Positions 1-8,259 of a stretch of DNA of 33,770 nt are shown piece by piece (position 1 is the first letter of the stretch; each line of letters starts with the position of its first letter). The translations under genes and the position numbers were made by a program. The notes under the pieces are model-generated. The model saw only the letters and a program-made list of their open reading frames with translations. It ran no database searches and was not told where the DNA came from. The DNA is from Sphingobacteriales bacterium. Its GTDB lineage: Bacteria; Bacteroidota; Bacteroidia; AKYH767-A; OLB10. The stretch covers positions 1 to 33,770 of the forward strand of contig JAJTFW010000061.1 of assembly GCA_021299095.1 (NCBI GenBank). The letters are read 5' to 3'.

Positions 1-280
1 AGTATGGAATGCTGATGAAATTGCTTGTGCCGTTGAAACTGTATGCTTTTGCTGAAAATCCAAATCGATCTGGGGTTAATACTGCTCCATTTACCACCCC
101 ATGATTCCCATTCCCACTTTCATCATTCGCATTTCCATTAAAGGGCCACCAGCCGACCAATCCGTTGGTGGGGACGTACGAGGGTACGCTTTGGGCTTTC
201 GCAGCGTGTATGTTGAAAAGAATAGCTGCGGCAAGTGTCAGCATACATGTGCGAACAAACAAAGCGAACGTTGAATTCAT
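1..280 (-). CDS. LamG-like secreted protein, N-terminal part (runs off window)
   Basis: The reading frame starts at ATG 278-280 and stays open for 93 codons to the window edge, so the C-terminus is missing. Residues 1-30 form a signal peptide: a hydrophobic stretch LTLAAAILF ending in AKAQ, a typical Bacteroidota cleavage site. The mature start contains GLVGWWPFNGNANDESGNGN, the usual opening of concanavalin A-like LamG/laminin-G domains in Bacteroidota surface proteins, followed by SFNGTSNFISIP. Such proteins are usually exported and often end in a T9SS sorting domain, but that end is not visible here. The ligand is unknown. It lies 63 nt downstream of the outer-membrane protein gene on the same strand. 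Confidence 0.8.
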   Translation of the reverse strand, partial: MNSTFALFVRTCMLTLAAAILFNIHAAKAQSVPSYVPTNGLVGWWPFNGNANDESGNGNHGVVNGAVLTPDRFGFSAKAYSFNGTSNFISIPY

Positions 281-343
281 TGAAACAGTTTTTTTAATCG
301 GGTTGGTAAGTCTGGTTTGCAATCAGTAAGGTATGGGTATTAC

Positions 344-1207
344 TTAAAACCTCCAACCAAAAATCAGGGTGTTGCGCGATTTTTTGGAGGCATCGGTGGT
401 GCCCAGAAGGCTTTCGACACTGACATAGGCCTTGCCGTTGAATCTGTACTGCAGGAGCGGGCCGAAGTAGAGCTCGTCGCTATAGTCGGGGTCGTTGTAG
501 CGGTACATGCTGCTGGCGCCAACCGTCAGGTCGTCGTTGATCATGTAGCCGTACGATGCGGTGCTGGCCCATTCACGCTCCTGGTCGATGCGCTTGCGTG
601 CGATGTTGGCTTCGTAAATCAGGTTAACGCCCCAAATGCCGCGTGCACCGATTTGGTCGCCCAGCAGGATTTTAGGCTCTATGCCCATGTAACCGTTCAG
701 GAATTTGTGTTCGAAGTAAAGCGTTGGGTTGCCCCAGATCTTTCCCCAGTCGGCCAGGGCATAGCGTACTTCCCAACTGAATCCGCGTAGGGTGATGGCA
801 TAGGTTCCGGGTTTGCCTTTGAGTACGGTGTGCAGATACAAATCGAGTTCAAGTCTCCGTCCTAACCCAAAGGCGAATTCGTCACGGAAGCGGATTTCCG
901 TGGTTCCTTTTCGTGGCTCGCGTGCATCTACCCATTTCTCGTACATGTTGGTGCCCGGTGGTGTCATGAGGTAAACACGCGTTGCAGGAAATTTACGTAC
1001 CAAGGTCCAGGCCGGTTGCTGGTATTCGCCCACCAGTTGTGTTTGCGGATAAGCCTGTGCCGATACCTGCACTTCTTTCAGCAGGTTGGTGTCAGGTTCT
1101 TCGCTGCGGTTCGCTTCAGCACCGCGAGCTACTGCCGATGGGGCATATTGTGCCTTTGCCGAGCCAAATGCTGCGAATAAAACCAGGATGACGAGTCTTT
1201 TGTTCAT
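344..1207 (-). CDS. Outer-membrane beta-barrel protein of unknown function
   Basis: This is a 287-residue protein with a clear signal peptide: MNKRLVILVLFAAFG, with cleavage after SAKAQ. The mature part begins with a short polar region (about residues 21-50). It then alternates aromatic and polar residues in amphipathic strands, for example GLGRRLELDLYLHTVL, NPTLYFEHKFLNG, GVNLIYEANIA and YFGPLLQYRFNGKAYVSVES. It ends in FGWRF, a terminal aromatic residue typical of BAM-inserted outer-membrane barrels. No specific family is recognised and no catalytic motif is visible. The likely role is a small outer-membrane porin or structural barrel. It lies between the giant T9SS protein and the LamG gene, all on the minus strand, in a surface-protein cluster. 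Confidence 0.75.
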   Translation of the reverse strand: MNKRLVILVLFAAFGSAKAQYAPSAVARGAEANRSEEPDTNLLKEVQVSAQAYPQTQLVGEYQQPAWTLVRKFPATRVYLMTPPGTNMYEKWVDAREPRKGTTEIRFRDEFAFGLGRRLELDLYLHTVLKGKPGTYAITLRGFSWEVRYALADWGKIWGNPTLYFEHKFLNGYMGIEPKILLGDQIGARGIWGVNLIYEANIARKRIDQEREWASTASYGYMINDDLTVGASSMYRYNDPDYSDELYFGPLLQYRFNGKAYVSVESLLGTTDASKKSRNTLIFGWRF

Positions 1208-1281
1208 ACTTATTTTACGTTAAACGTGATTGAATAGGTTGTGACGCAAGTTAACAATATCAATGTTATATCACAAGATAA

Positions 1282-1320
1282 AGCGCAGTGAAAACACGCT
1301 TTAGCATGCTTCACTGCGCT
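1282..1320 (-). terminator. Rho-independent-type hairpin downstream of the HYR/T9SS gene
   Basis: The 11-bp arms AGCGCAGTGAA (1282-1292) and TTCACTGCGCT (1310-1320) are perfect inverted repeats around a 17-nt loop. On the minus strand the stem is followed by TTTATCTTG. It sits 60 nt beyond the stop codon of the 1381-5745 gene, so it probably ends that transcript. It also separates that gene from the outer-membrane protein gene. Confidence 0.65.
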
Positions 1321-1380
1321 ATTATTTCGGACAGACCTGGCGTTATCGGTTCAATCGTGCATACGCCATTCGCTATTACC

Positions 1381-4300
1381 TTATTTTACAATCACCAATC
1401 GCTTGATGTCGTTGTAGCGATCGCCGGTCACCTTTACGAAGTAGGTTCCATCGGGAATTCCGCTCACAGTATAGTCGAAGCTCTGCGGTTGCTGCGCACT
1501 GAATTCGCTGCGGTACATGATGTCCAAACGACGTCCCGATGCATCTAACAATTCAAGCACCAAGCGGGTGTCACTGTCCGCCTGCAAGGTAACCCTCACA
1601 AACTCGCTGGCCGGATTCGGCACAAGGCTCCAGGTCAGGTCGAACGATTCATCTTGTGGTATGGTCAGGCCACGCAAGCTTCCAACGCCATTGATCGGAC
1701 AACTTAGGAAGCAGTTGTTGACAGTTCCTTCGTGGTAGTTCTCATTGATTTTGGTGAGGCTGTAATTCAGTTGCGAATACGTGTAGGTGTTTTCACATCC
1801 TCCGATGTGTCGGTTTGCAACTTCAATGAGTTCGCGTACGGTGAGTCCGCGGAAGGGTCCGACGTTCAGTACGAGGTCGGCGAGTTGTCCCGCAGCGGGT
1901 GCAAAAGCCGCATTGGCCGAATCGAATCCCACGTTGAGAATCGCGGTAACCAGTTGACCGGCGAGGGTGTTTTTGTATCCTGTCGGATTTACAAGGTTTC
2001 CAGTTGGCAATGCTGCCGGTGTTCCGCTGCTGGGGAGGAATCGCAATACCGACTGCCAATTGGTTAATTTAATTGTGTTGGTACAGCCGATGGTTAGCCC
2101 CGATGGGAATACTGCGTTGAAGTTGTTTTTTACATACATCGCCGGATTTTTCCCTGAGGGTTTGTAGCCGTAACCACCCTGTGTATAGGTCACGTATCCA
2201 TCACAGGGCGTGCTGGGAATGGTAATGATGCAGCTGTCCTGGCAAGCGAAACCGTCGGTTGAATATACCTTGTATGTACCGGGGCACAAGTTGTATACGT
2301 CAGCAGTGGTCTTTGGCGGTGTTGTATTCCACAAGAAGGTGAATCCAACGGGGTTGCCCGATAATGCTACATGCACCTGTCCATTACAGAGTCCCGCACA
2401 GCTGATGCCGGCACCATCACAACTGATGGATGGGCAGGGTACTACTTCGATGACCTTGTCACAGCGGTCTTCGTAGCAATAGATATCGTTGGCTGTGAAG
2501 GTGACGTTGTAAATTCCAAGTTGATCGAATGTAGGCGACCAGTTGAATACCGTACTGACCGGGTTGCCGCTGGTGGGTGTAGTCGGATTCATAAATGCAC
2601 CAGGAGGCAAATTGATGACATCCAGTGTTACGGCTTGTGCTGTATCCGCATCGGTACCGTTGATGGTGAAGGTGCGTACCTGTCCTGCAGGAACCTTCAG
2701 GGTGTCTTGCGTACCGCAGCCTTTCGATGAAGTGATGACGGGAGGAACGTTCGGGTATATATCGCAGCACTGTACGGTGAGATCGAACAGTACTGGTGAT
2801 ACATTCACAGTGGCCTGGCGGAACAGGGTTGCACGGACTTCGATGAATCGGCCGGTCACACCAGAGCAGCAGAAGGACTCGCCTTTCTCTACCTGTACCC
2901 ATGGTTTTGATGCAAGGGTAAGCTCAGTGTTGGATGCACGTGCTTCAACGATGATACCGGTGTTGGCAGGAATGCTATCAGTCCAGTCGATCTGTCCCCA
3001 CTTCCTTCCGGAGGCCAATCCATCGTGAATGACTGTCCAGGTGCCGGATGGTACCGTACTGTTGATAACCACGAATCCGGTCATGTCACTGTAATTGTAG
3101 GGAGTCGCGTTGGCGCCCAGGTTTACTGTTAAGTCAACAGCACCCACCGGATAGCCACCTCCCCCAATCGGGCCGGCATTGGGATCGATGCGACAGGCAA
3201 CACTGGAGTTGTAACATGACACCCAAACCTTGCCGAACGCATCCACGGCAACACCGGTTGGGCCTGAACCTGTTAATGGAATATTTCCAACAAAGGTTCC
3301 GTCGGTCCTTAAGTGGCCTACCGTTGTAGCAGGTCCTATCAAGGAGTGAGCAACCCACACGTTGCTATCGGCATCGACGGCAACACCTTGTGCATGGAAA
3401 CTACCATGACTATAGGTGCCGATCAGACTACCTGATGGGCTGATTTTACCTACAATACCGCCGCTGACGAATGTGTGCCAGATTTCTCCGGTGTTCGGGT
3501 CAATGCCAAGTCCATAATTGCCCACACCATTAATCACGGTATATGCATTGGTACTGTCGGGATTGGTCTCAAAGCGCAGAAGTCCGTTGCTTGCCGACCA
3601 CAATCTGCCATTGCCATCAATCAATCCGCCGTAGCCACCGACGCCGTAATTGAACCGCGATCCCGGAATCGGATTGCCGGTTGTACGGTCCAGTTTTTCG
3701 TGGTTTGTATTCGAGCTACCGCCAACCCACACGAAGTTGAATGGGTCAACGGCGATGGTGCGCGCTCCTGTGGCAAACACGCGGGTATATACAGTGATGG
3801 CCTCGTCTTCGGCTGTTTGAACACCACCATCGCTGTCTACTCCAAAGAAATTACCCCATGGGAGTACGTTGCCCAGACCGAACGAGGTCTTGATCAATCC
3901 ATCACCATCACGGTCAATGCACGTATTGTATGCCGGGTCTTTGATGTATTGTCCATTCGGATCCGGTATGCCCGATGCATTGCAACGGGTACCACCGATG
4001 ATCACGCCGATTCGCGCTACGGACCCTTTTGGAATTCCACCTATGGGGCTGGTTTCATCCCGGTTGGTGACCCAGCAATTACCGTCTTTGTCAACCGTGG
4101 TTCTTGATGGGTTTCGGGCCATTCCTGCTGGTGCGGTGAGGTACTCTCCGATAATTTGTCCGGTAATGGCATCAATACGCACTACGGTTCCTTTGCCACT
4201 ACAGGCAATGTTTACGTAGGGAAGAGGTTGCCCGGGTTGATCCAGTCGGAGTGATCCCGAAACGCTCGTATTGACACTCAACAGGAAGCCTTCGTTAAAA

Positions 4301-5745
4301 TCTTCGTCGCTGGTGTAGCTGCGGATGCAGGGGTTGCCATTGCTGCTGGCGCAACTCACCGTCACTTCACACTGACTGGTCACCGGAGTCGTATCGGTAG
4401 GGGTTGTAAGGGTGAGGACGAAGGTAGCTGCACCGGTACCGGCCGTGTAGGTGATGGAGGACGTGTTTGCACCACTTGTGATCACCCATGCACTGTCGCC
4501 TGGCGATAGGGTGGATACAGACCAGGAATACGTCCCTGAGGCACACGTAATTGCAGTAAGGGTGTTGCCTGCAGATCCGCAAACCGGAGTAGTGAGCGGT
4601 GGTGCGATAGCGCAATCCGTAGTCGAATTGACGGTTACCGTGGTGATGCATGTGGCCGTGCTGTTGCACTGGTCGGTTGCACTCGCAATCACGGTGGTTG
4701 TTCCGATGGGGAATGGTGCATTGATTGGAAGGGTGTCACTGCGGGTGATCACCGGTGAAAGGTTTCCATCGCATCCGTCGTTTGCAGTGGGGTTGAAACT
4801 GATCGTGTTGCTTCCGTTGTCGCAGAAGATGATGTTGGTTGACGCAGCGCCGCAGGTAACAAATGGGGCAGATGTGTCCATGCGAAGGTTCACACTACGC
4901 GATACCGATTGGGCAGGCTGTCCACATTGGTCGGACACGCTCCACGTACGGGTCACCGTGTAATTGCAACCAGTACTGGTGGTGTCGTCAACGATTGTGG
5001 CCAAAAGGGTGTTGTCGCAGGCATCGGTTACGGTGGCTGCACCCAAGGCAAGCAAGATGTCCTGCTGAGTCGGGTTGCATCCTAACTCGATCGGGCCGGC
5101 AGGGCCAACGAGGCTGATGACTGGAATTACGGCATCGGCAACGGCAATGATCTGTTGACAGGTTGTGCTGTTACCACAGGCATCCGTGAACGTATAGGTT
5201 CGATAGAGATCTCCTGCGCAGGAATTACCAATCGCTACTGAATCAACAGCAGTGATGGTGACAGGACCGTTGGCATCAAGGATTGGGCTTCCGCTTGCAG
5301 TTTCATAATCCAACACATTGAGGATAGCGGGTGCGACGCTGTTCAGGCATAATGCTGTGGCAGGCGGTAGGCAGGCCACAACCGGTGGATCGGTTTCCGG
5401 TGGGCCGGCAACACATACGGTGTCGGTTGCTTCGCAGGCGGGAATTGCCGGATTGGTCACCTTCAAAATGTAGCATCCTGCACAACCAACTACCGGAGTA
5501 AGGGTGTTGGCGCCGGAAAGGATACAGCCGCCCGAATCAGGCAGGACAGACCATTCAATGATGGCATTGGCAGTCGTTGTTGCACCATCAAGGTTTACTT
5601 GTAGGGCGCCGCAGGCTAATGCCTTATCAGGGCCGGCATCGGCATTGGCATCCGGGCAGTTGCCAGGTCCTGATTGTGCGATCAATTGCGTGGTGGTTAG
5701 GCAGACAACTATCGCAAAGAACAAAGTTGAATAGAGCTTGCGCAT
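1381..5745 (-). CDS. Giant secreted HYR/beta-propeller protein with T9SS type A sorting domain
   Basis: This is a predicted 1454-residue exported protein. The start was set at ATG 5743-5745 because it opens directly into the signal peptide MRKLYSTLFFAIVVCLTTT with cleavage after LIAQ. An in-frame ATG 13 codons upstream would give a poor leader. The N-terminal third carries several Cys-rich Ig/HYR-type modules (motifs such as TFTDACGNSTTCQQ and ASATDQCNSTATC). The middle, about residues 490-920, is a beta-propeller resembling NHL/virginiamycin-B-lyase repeats (GVAVDADSNVWVAHS, GVAVDAFGKVWVSC, GIDPNTGEIWHT). A cadherin/Ig-like module follows (NGTDADTAQAVTLDV), then a Cys-containing region. The last roughly 80 residues are a T9SS type A sorting domain (WSLVPNPASEFVRV, then GIPDGTYFVKVTGD). 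It is likely surface-anchored or released. The substrate is unknown; no catalytic residues were recognised. Confidence 0.85.
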   Translation of the reverse strand: MRKLYSTLFFAIVVCLTTTQLIAQSGPGNCPDANADAGPDKALACGALQVNLDGATTTANAIIEWSVLPDSGGCILSGANTLTPVVGCAGCYILKVTNPAIPACEATDTVCVAGPPETDPPVVACLPPATALCLNSVAPAILNVLDYETASGSPILDANGPVTITAVDSVAIGNSCAGDLYRTYTFTDACGNSTTCQQIIAVADAVIPVISLVGPAGPIELGCNPTQQDILLALGAATVTDACDNTLLATIVDDTTSTGCNYTVTRTWSVSDQCGQPAQSVSRSVNLRMDTSAPFVTCGAASTNIIFCDNGSNTISFNPTANDGCDGNLSPVITRSDTLPINAPFPIGTTTVIASATDQCNSTATCITTVTVNSTTDCAIAPPLTTPVCGSAGNTLTAITCASGTYSWSVSTLSPGDSAWVITSGANTSSITYTAGTGAATFVLTLTTPTDTTPVTSQCEVTVSCASSNGNPCIRSYTSDEDFNEGFLLSVNTSVSGSLRLDQPGQPLPYVNIACSGKGTVVRIDAITGQIIGEYLTAPAGMARNPSRTTVDKDGNCWVTNRDETSPIGGIPKGSVARIGVIIGGTRCNASGIPDPNGQYIKDPAYNTCIDRDGDGLIKTSFGLGNVLPWGNFFGVDSDGGVQTAEDEAITVYTRVFATGARTIAVDPFNFVWVGGSSNTNHEKLDRTTGNPIPGSRFNYGVGGYGGLIDGNGRLWSASNGLLRFETNPDSTNAYTVINGVGNYGLGIDPNTGEIWHTFVSGGIVGKISPSGSLIGTYSHGSFHAQGVAVDADSNVWVAHSLIGPATTVGHLRTDGTFVGNIPLTGSGPTGVAVDAFGKVWVSCYNSSVACRIDPNAGPIGGGGYPVGAVDLTVNLGANATPYNYSDMTGFVVINSTVPSGTWTVIHDGLASGRKWGQIDWTDSIPANTGIIVEARASNTELTLASKPWVQVEKGESFCCSGVTGRFIEVRATLFRQATVNVSPVLFDLTVQCCDIYPNVPPVITSSKGCGTQDTLKVPAGQVRTFTINGTDADTAQAVTLDVINLPPGAFMNPTTPTSGNPVSTVFNWSPTFDQLGIYNVTFTANDIYCYEDRCDKVIEVVPCPSISCDGAGISCAGLCNGQVHVALSGNPVGFTFLWNTTPPKTTADVYNLCPGTYKVYSTDGFACQDSCIITIPSTPCDGYVTYTQGGYGYKPSGKNPAMYVKNNFNAVFPSGLTIGCTNTIKLTNWQSVLRFLPSSGTPAALPTGNLVNPTGYKNTLAGQLVTAILNVGFDSANAAFAPAAGQLADLVLNVGPFRGLTVRELIEVANRHIGGCENTYTYSQLNYSLTKINENYHEGTVNNCFLSCPINGVGSLRGLTIPQDESFDLTWSLVPNPASEFVRVTLQADSDTRLVLELLDASGRRLDIMYRSEFSAQQPQSFDYTVSGIPDGTYFVKVTGDRYNDIKRLVIVK

Positions 5746-6215
5746 TTGGTTGGTTTTAAAATTTCTGTGAAAATAATTTCTCACGTGTCAATAAATGACA
5801 ATCACCATTGGGTTGTTAATTGAAAAAAACATTGATAATCAGTCAATTTGATTTTTTATTTTCAAATCAATCAATGAGTCACTGAAATTCAACCTGAATC
5901 GTAATCGGGTTAGGCCGTTGGTAAAAAGAGCAATCACTTTGGCGTGTGTGCTTATTACCCGAAACCGGATGAAATGCGCTTTTAAGCTTAGCGGATGTAG
6001 GTGCTTGTGGATGTCATTGCGGGCTATTCCATTCGTTGAAGCCTATGCTGATATCCCACTAAAGCAAAACAGGCGACCAATTTGGCCGCCTGTGGGATGG
6101 GATGATATACTACCCGATTCGGGAACGCTTGCTGTGTGTTAGCAATGGAACAAAAATAGGTGTTGACAGCCATATTGCGTAAGTCCATGTTGATGTCAGT
6201 TCTTGTTGGGTTGCG
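5746..6215. other. 470-nt gene-free region between the T9SS gene and the EamA remnant
   Basis: No convincing coding sequence is visible. The part near 5746-5890 is AT-rich and contains a short inverted repeat (TTGATTT and AAATCAA around 5850-5870). It presumably holds the promoter of the 1381-5745 gene, although no clean TAnnTTTG box was found. The distal part contains the hairpin at 6071-6091. Confidence 0.5.
6071..6091 (-). terminator. Possible terminator hairpin downstream of the EamA remnant
   Basis: On the minus strand AGGCGGCC pairs with GGTCGCCT. One position is a G-U wobble that pairs only in minus-strand RNA. The stem closes on a small A/T-rich loop and is followed by GTTTTGCTTT. 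It lies about 125 nt past the EamA stop codon. Direction is inferred from the wobble and the T-rich tail. Confidence 0.5.
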
Positions 6216-6997
6216 TTAGGCCGGTTGCGTCCAGGCCGTGCTCAGAATGGCTCCGGTCATAAGAAGGATTCCTCCGGTTATCTGCCTGATAGTGAGCCGT
6301 TCGCCAAAGAAAAGTGCCGCGACAAATAGGGTGGTGACGGGCTGAACGGTCGAAATCCACGCAAATTGCATTGCGCTGAGTTGACTGATGGCCGCATTGC
6401 AAGCCAGAACTCCGCCCAGGGTCAAGCCGGCAAGCGGGAGCAAGGCCATGAGGGGTTTGGCCCATGGTCCTGTATTGTGTCTCCGGTTTCGGAAACACAC
6501 TGTTTGAAGCCCATGTTGCCCAGGGCCCAGCAAAGCGCTGCGGCCAACACGAGCAAGGTGCCTTTGTGAGGAGCCCTCAAGCGAAGCGGAGCAGGATCAA
6601 TCAGCAGCACCCCGGTTCCGTATATGAGAATCAGCCCGAACAGATTGCGTGGTAAGGAATCACCCGCTCCCTACCAGGCAACCAATGCACCGAAAAATCC
6701 GAGGGAAAGTATCAGGGTTCCTGAAATGCCCGAGGGCTGGTACCGGGTGGAGCGCACAAAGCACCACAATCCAAGCAGGCTCAGTAAAATCCAAGGAATA
6801 CAGCGCAATACCGAGGACAGTGTTGGTGTTTCATGGCCTCCCCAGATCAAAACAATCAGGCCCAGTGTAGCAACAGTCCACAGGCTTCGGTACATCAACA
6901 GGGTTGAGGTGGAAGCGTTTTCCTGGAGGGGTTTCCACAGGCAATTGCTGATGCCGAAGCAGGTCATGCCGGCGAAAAGGAGTATGACGGCGCTCAC
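6216..6997 (-). pseudogene. EamA/DMT-family transporter, broken by a stop codon and a frameshift
   Basis: Three pieces line up as one drug/metabolite transporter of about 260 codons. Piece 1 (6997 to 6674, GTG start) gives hydrophobic helices ending LGFFGALVAW, then an in-frame TAG at 6671-6673. The same frame continues past the stop through NLFGLILIYGTGVLLID and LLVLAAALCWALGNMGFKQ. Homology then moves to another frame somewhere around 6450-6500 and continues through PLMALLPLAGLTLGGVL, AWISTVQPVTTLFVAALFFG and GERLTIRQITGGILL to TAA at 6216-6218. The GERL-(T/S) motif and paired helices are typical of EamA repeats. The gene begins 9 nt after the WYL regulator stop, so the two were probably cotranscribed. 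Two independent lesions point to genuine decay, though sequencing error cannot be excluded. Confidence 0.75.
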
Positions 6998-7006
6998 TCC
7001 GCGAAG

Positions 7007-8068
7007 TTAGCGACCGATACGGTGCGCATCGTTGGTGTCCGTGGGGTCTACCGGTGGCAGATCATCGCGGTACATGGCGGCAATGTGCTCAGCTCGTTCC
7101 TGCATGAGCTTGCGTAGGGAAGCCGGTCTAATCACCTTGGCATGCTCCATCCAACTGAAAATCCAACCCACCAGCTCGATGTTTACAGCGCATTCCATTT
7201 CGAGGTACCAGGTGCCTTTGGTTGATTTGGTGAAGCGCTGACTGTGGTGCCACTGTCTTCGGCTGAGAAAATGGGCAGGACCATCGCCCAATTCGATGCG
7301 GATTTTTTCCGGTTTGGCTTCTACGGTGTCGTGGATGCCGAAGCGGCATTTCAGGAGGCGATCGGCTACACGGCCGCTCTGCCGGGGATAAAAGCGCTCG
7401 TTGGTGCACTCCACCTTGTCAAACAAATCAATTTCGCGGATACCGAATTCCCGATCTCGGTTGGTGCGCCCGTTTATCCAACCTGCTGCATGCAGGGTGC
7501 CCCTGTGGTATATGATGCGGTAGGGCGAAAACAGGTAAGTGACTTGCTTGCTGTGGTATTTCTGCGAAATACGCACCATGCGTTTGTTGGTAATTCCCCA
7601 CAACACGTTTCGCAGGTGAACGGGGTCGAGGTAATGGGCATTGTATTCGCCCCATCCGGTATGCATCATGGCATCGGGTGGGAGGTGGGAAGCAATATCG
7701 CGGAATTCGTTCTGCTGAATCACATAGTTGTTTTTCAGCAATATTTTGAGCGAGTTCCCCGTCAGCTTCCGCATCCAGTCGGGCTTCAATTGCTCAGTCA
7801 CGAACGTCTTGAAATAGGTGTCCTCACGTTCGTGACCACCCTGCTTACGGGCTACAATCACCCACTGCTTGCGGTTGAACTCGCCGTCAAGTACCTGTAA
7901 TTCGGTACGTAAGTCGCTGAAGTGTTCCTCTAGTGAGAGTAAATCGCGGTATACCGAGCGTTTACTGCAGGCCACACCCTTTTGTTTGAGCTTGACCCAT
8001 ATGGATTCGATAGTCTCAGGTCCCAGGCGCAAAAGCTGCTCAATCAGTAAAATCCGCTGGACTTTCAT
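7007..8068 (-). CDS. WYL-domain transcriptional regulator with N-terminal HTH
   Basis: This is a predicted 353-residue DNA-binding regulator. The N-terminus (MKVQRILLIEQLLRLGPET, then SKRSVYRDLLSLEE) is a DeoR-like winged helix-turn-helix. A WYL domain follows, with the ligand-sensing strand YRIIYHRGTLHAAGWINGR and downstream FGIREIDLFDKVE. The canonical WYL triplet reads GWI here. A WCX-like C-terminal part (about residues 255-350) ends the protein. WYL proteins commonly sense nucleotides or nucleic-acid fragments and repress or activate nearby genes. The start at ATG 8066-8068 is preferred over an in-frame ATG at 8137 because a TAnnTTTG box ends 5 nt before it, so the longer frame would span the promoter. 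The broken EamA transporter follows 9 nt downstream and is a plausible former target. Confidence 0.8.
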   Translation of the reverse strand: MKVQRILLIEQLLRLGPETIESIWVKLKQKGVACSKRSVYRDLLSLEEHFSDLRTELQVLDGEFNRKQWVIVARKQGGHEREDTYFKTFVTEQLKPDWMRKLTGNSLKILLKNNYVIQQNEFRDIASHLPPDAMMHTGWGEYNAHYLDPVHLRNVLWGITNKRMVRISQKYHSKQVTYLFSPYRIIYHRGTLHAAGWINGRTNRDREFGIREIDLFDKVECTNERFYPRQSGRVADRLLKCRFGIHDTVEAKPEKIRIELGDGPAHFLSRRQWHHSQRFTKSTKGTWYLEMECAVNIELVGWIFSWMEHAKVIRPASLRKLMQERAEHIAAMYRDDLPPVDPTDTNDAHRIGR

Positions 8069-8073
8069 CCTGG

Positions 8074-8081
8074 CAAAAGTA
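8074..8081 (-). promoter_or_regulatory. Bacteroidota -7 box (TACTTTTG) before the WYL regulator
   Basis: The minus strand reads TACTTTTG, a match to TAnnTTTG, followed by 5 nt (CCAGG) and the ATG at 8068. Transcription starting a few bases past the box would give a leaderless or near-leaderless mRNA. No clear -33 TTTG element was found. Confidence 0.55.
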
Positions 8082-8228
8082 ACCCCTTGTTGTGTAGGAA
8101 TTTCGGGGTGACCCTTGTGGTTGACATTGGGTGTCACAACCTGATATTTAATTACTGGAAATGGTTAGGGTTTTTATGCTTGTTTTCAGAATAAAAAACG
8201 TATGTCAGTTGTGCGGAATGACTGTGTT

Positions 8229-8251
8229 CGGTTTTTGTGTCGTAAAAACCG
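8229..8251 (-). terminator. Possible weak hairpin terminator downstream of purB
   Basis: CGGTTTTT (8229-8236) and AAAAACCG (8244-8251) are perfect 8-bp arms around a 7-nt loop, just past the purB stop at 8260. The stem is A/T-rich and lacks a long T tail on either strand, so the call is tentative. Confidence 0.35.
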
Positions 8252-8259
8252 GAAAATAC

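Noticed and set aside
3475-4107. A 210-codon plus-strand open frame inside the giant T9SS gene
   Set aside because: It lies wholly antisense to a well-supported coding sequence, has no domain or leader, and reflects codon bias on the opposite strand.
5918-6142. A 74-codon plus-strand frame in the 5746-6215 gap
   Set aside because: It has no leader, motif or -7 box, and it runs through the 6071-6091 hairpin.
7244-7900. A 218-codon plus-strand frame opposite the WYL regulator
   Set aside because: It is antisense to a gene with clear HTH and WYL features; no promoter box or recognisable motif supports it.
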